IMG/VR virus record: IMGVR_UViG_3300027963_000309
Location: 1-25,611 of that record
Origin: a virus
Direction: 5' to 3' (one strand)
DNA length: 25,611 bases
Numbering within the stretch: position 1 is the first letter of the stretch; the number at the start of each line of letters is the position of its first letter. The notes under the pieces are model-generated. The model was given only the letters and a program-made list of their open reading frames with translations, ran no database searches and was not told the origin of the DNA. Position numbers and translations under genes: made by a program. Positions 1 to 4,829 of the stretch are shown in pieces.

Positions 1-29
1 ATCATATATACAGAATATATTCCTTACAA
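1..29 (-). promoter_or_regulatory. Putative sigma70-type promoter at left edge, with palindromes
   Basis: Read on the minus strand, TTGTAA (24-29) is followed after exactly 17 nt by TATGAT (1-6). These match the -35 and -10 consensus at 4/6 and 5/6. It lies just beyond the terminator at 130-165, so it would start the next transcription unit to the left of the window. A perfect palindrome GAATATATTC (13-22) fills the spacer, and CTTAC-AAA-GTAAG (23-35) covers the -35 box, so either could be an operator. The start point would be outside the window. Confidence 0.4.
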
Positions 30-92
30 AGTAAGAAGGATGGATTTTTCTGGATTTTCAACACAAGGGGTGGTGGTGCTGGTTTGGCTAGG

Positions 93-108
93 CCACAAGC
101 GGTTGTGG
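93..108. repeat. Small perfect inverted repeat CCACAA-GCGG-TTGTGG
   Basis: A 6-bp perfect stem with a 4-nt loop lies between the terminator at 130-165 and the putative promoter at 1-29. It has no T-run, so it is not itself a terminator. It could be a 5' structure, an operator or a read-through barrier. No function can be assigned. Confidence 0.35.
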
Positions 109-129
109 TTGCATTAGGCATCTAGGCAC

Positions 130-165
130 AAAAAAACGGGGGAAGGGATTGGAACCCCGCCCCCG
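130..165 (-). terminator. Rho-independent terminator of the early-type operon
   Basis: On the minus strand a GC-rich stem (arms 155-165 and 137-147) has six perfect outer C-G/G-C pairs, one mismatch, then a G-U and three G-C pairs. It closes a 7-nt loop and is followed directly by seven Ts (130-136). It lies 22 nt past the stop codon of the 96-aa gene and fits the end of the unit that starts at 2594. Confidence 0.85.
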
Positions 166-186
166 CTTGTTGCATCTGATTAGGGT

Positions 187-477
187 TTACCCCCCGCAAC
201 CGCACCCGCAGAAGCCAACATTCTCCAAAGCAACCGCACATTTTTTGTTTTCACATACGGCCACATGATCGGCTTTAGGTTGCATCATTCGATGAACCGC
301 AGTTGACGGGACATAGTGGAAAGACCATTTTGCATCTTCACCACATACCGCACACACCCCAGTACCAGAATTGAGACCCCGTTTTTTAATCGGGCGAGTA
401 TCCCGCAAATCTGGCTCCCAAGGGTTAGAAGCAAACCGCCAACCCCATTTATCAATTCTTGTTTTTTTGTATTTCAT
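187..477 (-). CDS. Zinc-ribbon-like small protein with CGCGCGG C-terminus
   Basis: This 96-aa protein has no family I recognise. Visible are a basic, Trp-rich N-terminus (WGWRF, NPWEP), a CAVCG knuckle near residues 42-46, two histidines (54 and 62), and a second pair CENKKC near 75-80, which together could bind one zinc. The tail FCGCGCGG is striking: alternating Cys-Gly ending in Gly-Gly, which could be another metal site or a processed or conjugated end. A good Shine-Dalgarno (GGGGAGA) precedes the ATG inside the end of the upstream 52-aa gene. It is the last gene before the terminator at 130-165, so it belongs to the amidoligase operon. Confidence 0.75.
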   Translation of the reverse strand: MKYKKTRIDKWGWRFASNPWEPDLRDTRPIKKRGLNSGTGVCAVCGEDAKWSFHYVPSTAVHRMMQPKADHVAVCENKKCAVALENVGFCGCGCGG

Positions 478-479
478 GT

Positions 480-638
480 TTAATTCTCCCCAGCCCAGAC
501 CGCTTCAAAGCACGGCTGGCAAGATATGTAGGACATTCTTAATGCCTCATCTTTTTCCGCTATGTTCGGGAAACGGCGAGTACCTTCAGCTTTTTTGCAA
601 GTTTCGCAGATTCCTGCTTGTTGTTTTTTGTCGTCCAT
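480..638 (-). CDS. Tiny zinc-ribbon protein (52 aa)
   Basis: The 52-aa reading frame starts at 638 with a clear AGGAG Shine-Dalgarno 10 nt upstream and ends 2 nt before the next ATG. The protein begins MDDKKQQAGICETCKKAEGT and carries two CxxC knuckles, CETC (residues 11-14) and CQPC (40-43), spaced as in a small treble-clef or zinc-ribbon fold. There is no signal peptide or membrane segment. A role in binding DNA, RNA or a protein partner is typical of such phage miniproteins, but none can be assigned. It is co-directional and nearly gapless with the neighbouring Cys-rich gene. Confidence 0.7.
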   Translation of the reverse strand: MDDKKQQAGICETCKKAEGTRRFPNIAEKDEALRMSYISCQPCFEAVWAGEN

Positions 639-656
639 TTGTGTTTTCTCCTTTTT

Positions 657-761
657 TTATTTGTTGTTGTTTTTAATATAGCTGACCAGCCCTAGAAAGA
701 GCCATCCCAGCACAATTAAAACTTTGACCCCTGCCCATAGGTCGTTCTGATTTTGTTGCAT
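657..761 (-). CDS. 34-aa single-pass membrane peptide
   Basis: The stop of the amidotransferase gene and this ATG share one base (TAATG), so translation is probably coupled. The peptide has a polar N-terminus (MQQNQNDLW), one hydrophobic segment around residues 11-29 (VKVLIVLGWLFLGLVSYI) and a polar Asn/Lys tail, as expected of a one-pass inner-membrane peptide. A purine-rich AAGGGG lies upstream. A second peptide of the same size and plan stands at the head of the operon (2493-2594), so two membrane peptides bracket the two enzymes. Function unknown. Confidence 0.6.
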   Translation of the reverse strand: MQQNQNDLWAGVKVLIVLGWLFLGLVSYIKNNNK

Positions 762-1486
762 TATTCCCAAGCCCCTTCTGTATTGTGAAAGGATTGCTGT
801 TCCCATTTCTTAATAGAATCAGCTTCTATTAGCCTTTCTACGGCATCGTCATCGTCAATCGGGACAACGCCCCCAGAGGACGGAATGATTTGTACGGGCG
901 AGCGTCCGTAGTAAGAGGGTGGGCAAGTGTAGGAACCAGTTTTCCACCAATCGTTTGAGTTTTTGTAGGAGCTGTTAGAGTACCAAACTCCCCCAGACCA
1001 ATGCCCCGCCGTTTCATTTATGATGATGAATTTCCCAGTATAATTGAGAAAACATAGCTTAGACCCCTTAGCATACTCGTGAAGCATTTCGACAAGTGCG
1101 GGAGTGATCGCCCCCGTGTCCCGTACTAGTGGTTGCATCACTTTTTGATTGAAGTGCCAAGTGTCTGAGCGTGTTGGCTTGTCGGCGGTGGAGATGGGAA
1201 GGCATCCATTGTGAATGAAAGCCATTCCCTTACTCACTCGGAACGGGTGGCAGTTTTCCAAGTCTGTCGCCCCGTGCGTAGTGATACGGGCGTGAATGAT
1301 AGCGGTGCATTTCTCCAGCGTCATCACCTTGTCAATCCATTCGCCAGCCTTCATCGTCTTAAAGGTGCGTAGGCGTTTACCATCTGTCCACGCTATGCCG
1401 AACCCGTCTGGATTACTTTCGGCTGAATTTTCAAGGTGCTTACGGCTGATTCTTGCGTTCTTAGTTTTTACGATTGCTATGCACAT
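761..1486 (-). CDS. Class II glutamine amidotransferase (Ntn hydrolase)
   Basis: This 241-aa protein matches the class II glutamine amidotransferase fold, which releases ammonia from glutamine. Cys2 directly follows the initiator Met and would become the N-terminal nucleophile. Other family motifs are NPDGFG (25-30), HARITTHG (65-72, with the glutamine-binding Arg67), CHPF (79-82) and the oxyanion-hole motif HNGCLP (92-97), followed by SDT (107-109). The core ends near residue 170; the C-terminal 70 residues are rich in Ser, Tyr and Trp and unfamiliar. No synthase domain is fused, so the ammonia acceptor must be a partner, and the amidoligase 32 nt upstream is the obvious one. Cytoplasmic. 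The upstream region is A-rich with only a weak Shine-Dalgarno. Confidence 0.85.
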   Translation of the reverse strand: MCIAIVKTKNARISRKHLENSAESNPDGFGIAWTDGKRLRTFKTMKAGEWIDKVMTLEKCTAIIHARITTHGATDLENCHPFRVSKGMAFIHNGCLPISTADKPTRSDTWHFNQKVMQPLVRDTGAITPALVEMLHEYAKGSKLCFLNYTGKFIIINETAGHWSGGVWYSNSSYKNSNDWWKTGSYTCPPSYYGRSPVQIIPSSGGVVPIDDDDAVERLIEADSIKKWEQQSFHNTEGAWE

Positions 1487-1518
1487 AATGTTTTTTTCTT
1501 TCTTGGTTGGTTGTTTAC

Positions 1519-2484
1519 TTACTCTTCTGAGCCTTCTTCATTCATTCCGCTTGCGGTGTTGTCGGGATAGAATTTCCGCTTGCGAGCCATAAACCACTCT
1601 TTCGCCTCCCGTGGGATTTCGTTGCAATTCATCATAGCGTCAATCGTGGGAAGTGTGTTCCTGCTCGCACCTACGCAAAGGGAAACCCAATGCTTAATCT
1701 TGTCGGCTGAAGTTGTCCCGTTTAATAGGCGTACTTCAATCGTCCCGTGTTCGGCATAGGCTTTCCAGTTGATTGCCATATAGCGGTCATAGTTTTCGGG
1801 ATTCTCCCCTGCCACATTTAAACGGCAGTAACTATTCCCAATTCTAGAGGGAGGTACGGCAAGTTTGAGCCAAGGGAGAGCAGAAACAAGGCGATGGTAT
1901 CTCCTCCAAGCGGTTGCACGGCTGACATTCCGCTGATCAAGGTGAAGGTGCAAACCGCAGGATTTATTTACCTGTGCTTGTGATAGTGATAGTTTTTCGC
2001 AGAATGTTTCTAGGCGATTCTCTGAGACTCCACGGACATAAACCACGTTAGCCTCTAGGCCGATGAAACCGCTAGGAGGACAAATAGAGCCATCACTAGT
2101 AAGGGCGATAAACTTGCTAGTGCGTATGGTCGAAGAATTGACTTGTCTTGGTAGTAAAAACTCCAATTCAACTCCTACGAACTCACCCCGATGGCTCTGA
2201 ATGTTTAGCAGGTCACGGATACCCAGCTCCCGTTGCATCACGGGAAGGAGTGGGCGGTGTGTCTTTCTCTTCTCCTGCATAGCAGACCAGAGCCACACGG
2301 CAGAGCGTTGAAAGTTGCCTAGTTGTTTTACGGGAACGCCCGCAGGGAAGTCCGTAGTATCTAGGCGGGATTGCCTAGCCATAAATTTGAGTTTACGGCC
2401 TATGGTCATTTTAGTTGGAGTATCAAAGGAGGACATATCCAAGCCTCCCCAGCGTAGTGCTTTTTTGTATAGTGTGTTTTTCAT
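1519..2484 (-). CDS. Amidoligase_2-family enzyme (glutamine-synthetase-like fold)
   Basis: This 321-aa protein carries the hallmarks of the phage and bacterial amidoligase family (Pfam Amidoligase_2), a COOH-NH2 ligase clade with the glutamine synthetase fold. They are GVELEF (104-109, metal-binding glutamates), DGS (131-133) followed by GLEANV, the GLHLHLD strand (177-183), an Arg/Asn-rich stretch (214-240) and HGTIEVRLLNGT (246-257). The family is predicted to use ATP to join an amine or ammonia to a carboxylate, probably on a peptide or protein. Pairing with a class II amidotransferase (next gene) was noted for such systems in comparative genomics. Residues 1-100 are not obviously part of the core. 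A start at Met17 (2436) has a much better Shine-Dalgarno (GGGGAGG, 7 nt away) than the one given. Confidence 0.85.
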   Translation of the reverse strand: MKNTLYKKALRWGGLDMSSFDTPTKMTIGRKLKFMARQSRLDTTDFPAGVPVKQLGNFQRSAVWLWSAMQEKRKTHRPLLPVMQRELGIRDLLNIQSHRGEFVGVELEFLLPRQVNSSTIRTSKFIALTSDGSICPPSGFIGLEANVVYVRGVSENRLETFCEKLSLSQAQVNKSCGLHLHLDQRNVSRATAWRRYHRLVSALPWLKLAVPPSRIGNSYCRLNVAGENPENYDRYMAINWKAYAEHGTIEVRLLNGTTSADKIKHWVSLCVGASRNTLPTIDAMMNCNEIPREAKEWFMARKRKFYPDNTASGMNEEGSEE

Positions 2485-2492
2485 TTGTGTTT

Positions 2493-2594
2493 TTATTTCT
2501 TTCTATTTGTTAGGACGTAAACCGCACCCCAGAAGAATCCTGCCACACAGCAGAGAATCCCGAAGGAGAGGAGCGTCCAGATTTCGTTTTGCAT
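2493..2594 (-). CDS. 33-aa single-pass membrane peptide, leaderless start
   Basis: A 33-aa frame ends 8 nt before the amidoligase ATG. It encodes a short polar start (MQNEIW), one hydrophobic segment with two cysteines (about residues 7-28, LLSFGILCCVAGFFWGAVYVL) and a basic TNRKK tail, predicting an inner-membrane peptide with its C-terminus in the cytoplasm. There is no Shine-Dalgarno. Instead the -10 box of a good promoter lies 6 nt upstream, so the transcript would begin at or next to this ATG. It heads the amidoligase operon and resembles in design the 34-aa peptide at 657-761. Confidence 0.55.
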   Translation of the reverse strand: MQNEIWTLLSFGILCCVAGFFWGAVYVLTNRKK

Positions 2595-2600
2595 AAGGTG

Positions 2601-2629
2601 AAGATACTGGAGAGCGTGAAGAGTGTCAA
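2601..2629 (-). promoter_or_regulatory. Sigma70-type promoter of the amidoligase operon
   Basis: The minus strand reads TTGACA (2624-2629, perfect -35), a 17-nt spacer, then TATCTT (2601-2606, 4/6 to the -10 consensus). The expected start point, about 7 nt further on, is at 2594, the A of the first ATG of the operon. This is the best host-polymerase promoter in the window and fits an early gene block transcribed before any phage polymerase is made. Confidence 0.7.
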
Positions 2630-2889
2630 GGGATATTTATCTGTTTAAAAAAAGATTTTAAATGCGTTTTTAGATAGAGGATAGCGGGAAGCGGTGTCGA
2701 GCGTTTCTAAGGCCATTTACGGCTCACCTTGTCGATTTGAGTTTTTGGCAAGCGAAAAAGAGTGATAGAGAATGATAGTAGGTGTGCTAATGGTTGGCTT
2801 ATGCTTTTCTAATAGTTACAAGGTATAATAAAAAAACACTAAAAAGTTTTTTATGCGTCACGATTGCGAGCGTTGCACTATAAGCAAAG

Positions 2890-2925
2890 CCCAGGGAAAT
2901 TTTCGGGCCGTCAAACGGGCCTGGG
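2890..2925. other. Nested hairpin
   Basis: An outer stem CCCAGG/CCTGGG (2890-2895 with 2920-2925) encloses an inner hairpin CCGT-CAA-ACGG (2908-2918). The surroundings carry three further GGCC/GGGCC words that allow alternative pairings. On the plus strand it is followed by TTTATTT, only a weak T-run. It could be a terminator, a structured RNA or a polymerase pause at the genome end. Confidence 0.35.
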
Positions 2926-3029
2926 TTTGGGCCTTTATTTGGTTGCGTGTAGGTGTAAACATTCTTAATCTCTTTACCTACGAGGGAGAGCCTGTCCAGA
3001 TTGCCCGATTCTAGCCCGATCTTTTTTTG

Positions 3030-3048
3030 GTTGCATCAATCGTGCAAC
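3030..3048. promoter_or_regulatory. Dyad GTTGCA-N7-TGCAAC, operator-like
   Basis: A perfect 6-bp inverted repeat with a 7-nt spacer lies in the gene-free region, preceded by seven Ts. Its left half is an instance of GTTGCATC, an octamer unusually frequent and strand-biased in this window. It could be a dimeric repressor site or a small hairpin. Confidence 0.35.
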
Positions 3049-3062
3049 GGCTGGAGCTGATA

Positions 3063-3097
3063 GAGTTTCGACACGGCTTCGACCGCTGGAAAAACTC
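3063..3097. other. Stem-loop in the gene-free region
   Basis: GAGTTT (3063-3068) pairs with AAACTC (3092-3097), and flanking TA/TA can extend the stem with one bulge. A short CGG/CCG helix sits inside. The sequence TTCGAC occurs twice between them. Function unknown; a structured RNA or packaging-site element is possible. Confidence 0.25.
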
Positions 3098-3443
3098 CTA
3101 AAAAAGTCGATGGGGGAAAACGCACCAGTAATTCACGTTAATACTCTCTCAGATTTTTTCACCAAAATCTTAAGCCACCCTAACAAGAGCATTAAACAAC
3201 CCCACTAAAAAGACCTTCTCTCTTATGGCCAACCTTTGCCAACTTCAATCAATCTCTATTAAGCCTCTGCTCTACAACAGGAAACCTTGTCCATCCTCAA
3301 CGCCTCCAAATAGCCCCTACGACACCCCTATGGCATCCCCCATCCCTCCCTATTATACGTTTTATATCCCCTTTAAATTACTACCTATAAACAAAAAAGC
3401 CTTTATATTGACTATAAGCTACCCTTCTAACTTACAGCACCCC

Positions 3444-3472
3444 TTTACAAACCCGTTTGTACCTAGTATTCT
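3444..3472 (+). promoter_or_regulatory. Sigma70-type promoter of the plus-strand gene pair
   Basis: TTTACA (3444-3449, 5/6), a 17-nt spacer and TATTCT (3467-3472, 4/6) end 6 nt before the ATG at 3479. The expected start point coincides with the start codon, exactly the geometry seen at 2601-2629. No Shine-Dalgarno is present, so a leaderless message is likely. Confidence 0.55.
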
Positions 3473-3478
3473 ATCCGT

Positions 3479-3751
3479 ATGAAAACACTATTATTAATCT
3501 TAACTTTCCTAACCGCAACCCTACAGGCTGAAGATAACTGGTCTGAGTTCTTAGGTGTGTCCCATCAGTCCAGAGGCACAACTACAATCGTCAACAACAC
3601 AGCCTTTACCAGCACAGGTGTAGTGACTAAAGTTCGTGATTCTTATTTCGGTGCTGGTGGAATCACCATTAAGCAGGGCGACAGCTACTACGGGCCTAAA
3701 ACCTATACAACCAAGGTAGGTAATGACTACTTTAGTAGTGGCTCTAGGTAG
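3479..3751 (+). CDS. Small secreted protein of four 14-residue repeats
   Basis: This 90-aa protein has a clear Sec signal peptide: Lys2, hydrophobic LLLILTFLTATL and a likely signal peptidase I site after LQA (residue 17). The mature 73 residues contain four repeats with an exact 14-residue period, counted on the aromatic pairs (TAF, SYF, SYY, DYF). Each repeat is roughly T-x-[KI]-[VQ]-x-[DN]-[ST]-[YF]-[FY] followed by Gly and Thr. Such short Gly/Thr/aromatic repeats suggest a beta-rich periplasmic or surface protein. I do not recognise the family. It is one of only two plus-strand genes, has its own promoter, and could act on the host envelope, for example in superinfection exclusion. That role is inferred from its address and position only. 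Confidence 0.65.
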   Translation: MKTLLLILTFLTATLQAEDNWSEFLGVSHQSRGTTTIVNNTAFTSTGVVTKVRDSYFGAGGITIKQGDSYYGPKTYTTKVGNDYFSSGSR

Positions 3752-3752
3752 T

Positions 3753-3908
3753 ATGCGTACAGCTTTATCTTGGCTTCTGTACCATCTAGGAGACCTTGTA
3801 AGCCGTACTAGCCTTCAATATGGCTACGGGTACAGGCTTTACAATAAGCTTATGTGCTGGTCGGTTAAGCTGGATGTGGATTATGCGGTCTGGAAGTCGA
3901 TTAATTAA
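3753..3908 (+). CDS. Small conserved-looking phage protein (51 aa)
   Basis: It starts one base after the stop of the secreted-protein gene (TAGT-ATG), so the two form a plus-strand operon. An upstream in-frame ATG at 3723 would add 10 residues but overlaps the previous gene. The protein has an N-terminal amphipathic or hydrophobic segment (ALSWLLYHLGDLVS) and ends ...LYNKLMCWSVKLDVDYAVWKSIN. From memory, tiny proteins with an LM-x-WS-x-x-LD-x(4)-[IV]WK ending occur in many aquatic phages, without known function. Its stop overlaps the stop of the minus-strand metallopeptidase-like gene tail to tail (3901-3908), with no terminator between. Confidence 0.55.
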   Translation: MRTALSWLLYHLGDLVSRTSLQYGYGYRLYNKLMCWSVKLDVDYAVWKSIN

Positions 3909-4209
3909 TAAATCCCTTAGTAAAGCTAGGGTTGTCCTTAAGCACTTGCCCTAGTGTTGCCTCAAGGGTCTTTATGTCCCGTTCTGACAGCTTGACCTCG
4001 TAAAGAAAGTTAATAGCCTCAAGCACTTCATGGAGCAAAGTCAGTTGCTTGCTTTGTGGGTCTTGAAGGCTGTTAATGAGAATCTGAGTCTTGGGGTATG
4101 TCTGGCAGATACCGAACATATCAGAGGAACCTTCGTTCCCCATAAGCTTTTTATAAGCTGAAGTAGAGTCGTACTCTACGACCTCAAACTCCAACGGGCC
4201 AATCTTCAC
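3901..4209 (-). CDS. Metallopeptidase-like small protein (HEVLEAI motif)
   Basis: This 102-aa protein starts with GTG overlapping the upstream stop (GTGA). Residues 58-66 read LLHEVLEAI, resembling the zinc-binding helix HExxH of gluzincin and ImmA/IrrE-like peptidases, but with Glu64 where the second His is expected. Small proteins with an LLHE-x-x-EA-x helix followed by a VLKDNP-type ending are common near phage terminases and are often annotated as putative metallopeptidases. No protease activity is established for them to my knowledge. No signal peptide or membrane segment. It is last in a three-gene run of coupled tiny genes. Catalytic status uncertain. Confidence 0.65.
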   Translation of the reverse strand: MKIGPLEFEVVEYDSTSAYKKLMGNEGSSDMFGICQTYPKTQILINSLQDPQSKQLTLLHEVLEAINFLYEVKLSERDIKTLEATLGQVLKDNPSFTKGFIN

Positions 4210-4343
4210 TTGCCTTCAGCAAACCCACCAGACTTGTTCTTCATCTTTTTATAAATCTTAAGGTCAATCGTAGAGTTCTTTTTGCTACGGCTAATGCCTA
4301 GCTTCTTGCGTCTGTTGATATTGTAGTAAAGACCTTTTTTCAT
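4206..4343 (-). CDS. Tiny basic protein, KKGLYYNINRRKK type (45 aa)
   Basis: The 45-aa frame begins at an ATGA overlap with the preceding tiny gene and ends in a GTGA overlap with the following one, so all three are probably translated as a chain. The sequence opens MKKGLYYNINRRKKLGISRS and is very Lys/Arg-rich. A small phage family starting K-K-G-L-Y-x-N-I-x-x-[KR]-[KR] is common in marine and freshwater phages, from my recollection, and has no known function. The charge suggests nucleic-acid binding. It is downstream of the late operon, where T7 encodes small accessory proteins. Confidence 0.7.
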   Translation of the reverse strand: MKKGLYYNINRRKKLGISRSKKNSTIDLKIYKKMKNKSGGFAEGK

Positions 4344-4486
4344 TTACTACGACCTTTTGAGTAAGCAATAGCAAGAATCTGAGCCATGCTACGTTTCTTA
4401 CCATTAGCACCTCTGGCTTTACCTTTTTTCTTATTGTCAGCCATAAGTTCTTTGATGTTCTTTTGAATGTTGAGTCCTAAAGGCAT
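4340..4486 (-). CDS. Tiny basic protein (48 aa)
   Basis: The first of three coupled small genes. The 48-aa protein has a Lys/Gly-rich centre (DNKKKGKARGANGKKR) and a C-terminal helix SMAQILAIAYSKGRSK, reminiscent of small phage proteins with a KQAIAIALS-type ending. No catalytic motif, signal or membrane segment. It starts at an ATG preceded by an A-rich stretch without a clear Shine-Dalgarno, just after the AT-rich spacer at 4487-4829, which probably supplies its promoter. Function unknown; nucleic-acid binding is a reasonable guess from charge alone. Confidence 0.6.
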   Translation of the reverse strand: MPLGLNIQKNIKELMADNKKKGKARGANGKKRSMAQILAIAYSKGRSK

Positions 4487-4829
4487 TTAAGTTTTTTAAA
4501 TAACTTTATTCATTTTGTAAAGGACATATATCATACATTGGTTATGTAAGTGTTATTATAGAAGTTTAGAATAGGTTATTACTTACTAGTATTTTTTAAA
4601 GAATGTATATCTATGATTAATCTCATTATTCTAATATATGATTAATACTATATATACCCCCTTACCCCCATAAAGTGACCTTAAACTATACCCCCTTAAG
4701 ATTCGTTTAAGTAAGGAGAATCAGATCGTCTCCCTCTACTATACAGACAATTCCCATAAGGGAAAACTATAAACTATTAAGTATAAACAACTTAAGTCTA
4801 GGCTTGTAACAACTCTTCTTTATATTGTG
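4487..4829. other. AT-rich intergenic regulatory region
   Basis: 343 nt without a gene, much more AT-rich than its surroundings. It holds a tandem 12-mer (4653-4698), a perfect hairpin TTCCC-ATAA-GGGAA (4751-4764), the dyad CTTAA-N7-TTAAG (4695-4711), and on the minus strand TATAGTAGAGGGAGA (4729-4743), whose GAGGGAGA end recalls the start region of T7-family polymerase promoters. It lies between the last late gene and the downstream tiny-gene chain, and probably carries that chain's promoter. Confidence 0.5.
4653..4698. repeat. Tandem 12-mer TATACCCCCTTA, two copies
   Basis: Identical 12-mers occupy 4653-4664 and 4687-4698, 34 bp apart. A third partial G-tract copy (TTACCCCCATA, 4662-4672) overlaps the first. 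On the minus strand they read TAAGGGGGTATA and lie upstream of the tiny genes at 4486 and below. Paired copies three helical turns apart suggest protein-binding sites or duplicated promoter elements. Confidence 0.5.

Larger units (their letters stand above)
2630..3443. other. Long gene-free genome-end region
   Basis: No convincing gene lies here. It separates the early-type operon (leftward) from the plus-strand gene pair. Contents: AT-rich DNA with repeated GATAGA-type words (2671-2780), a TATAAT without a good -35 (2824-2829), nested hairpins (2890-2925), a 19-nt dyad (3030-3048), a stem-loop (3063-3097) and a strikingly G-poor, C-rich tract from about 3121 onward. By analogy with T7, where the genome ends lie beyond the terminase genes, terminal repeats or packaging signals may sit here, but I cannot identify a repeat from one copy. 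Confidence 0.5.

Noticed and set aside
371-676. Plus-strand 101-codon frame over the Cys-rich genes
   Set aside because: Antisense to two genes with good ribosome sites and zinc-knuckle motifs; composition is Phe/Leu/Arg-rich shadow type.
2759-2777. AGTGATAGAGA resembling half of a Tet operator
   Set aside because: The second half of the palindrome is missing, no TetR-like gene is present and GATAGA words recur nearby by composition.
2824-2829. Perfect TATAAT on the plus strand
   Set aside because: No acceptable -35 hexamer at 16-19 nt and no gene shortly downstream; AT-rich context makes chance likely.
3225-3482. Plus-strand 85-codon open frame starting MANLCQLQSI
   Set aside because: Its composition simply reflects the C-rich, G-poor tract (Pro/Ser/Tyr/Thr-rich), there is no Shine-Dalgarno, and it runs through the promoter of the next gene.
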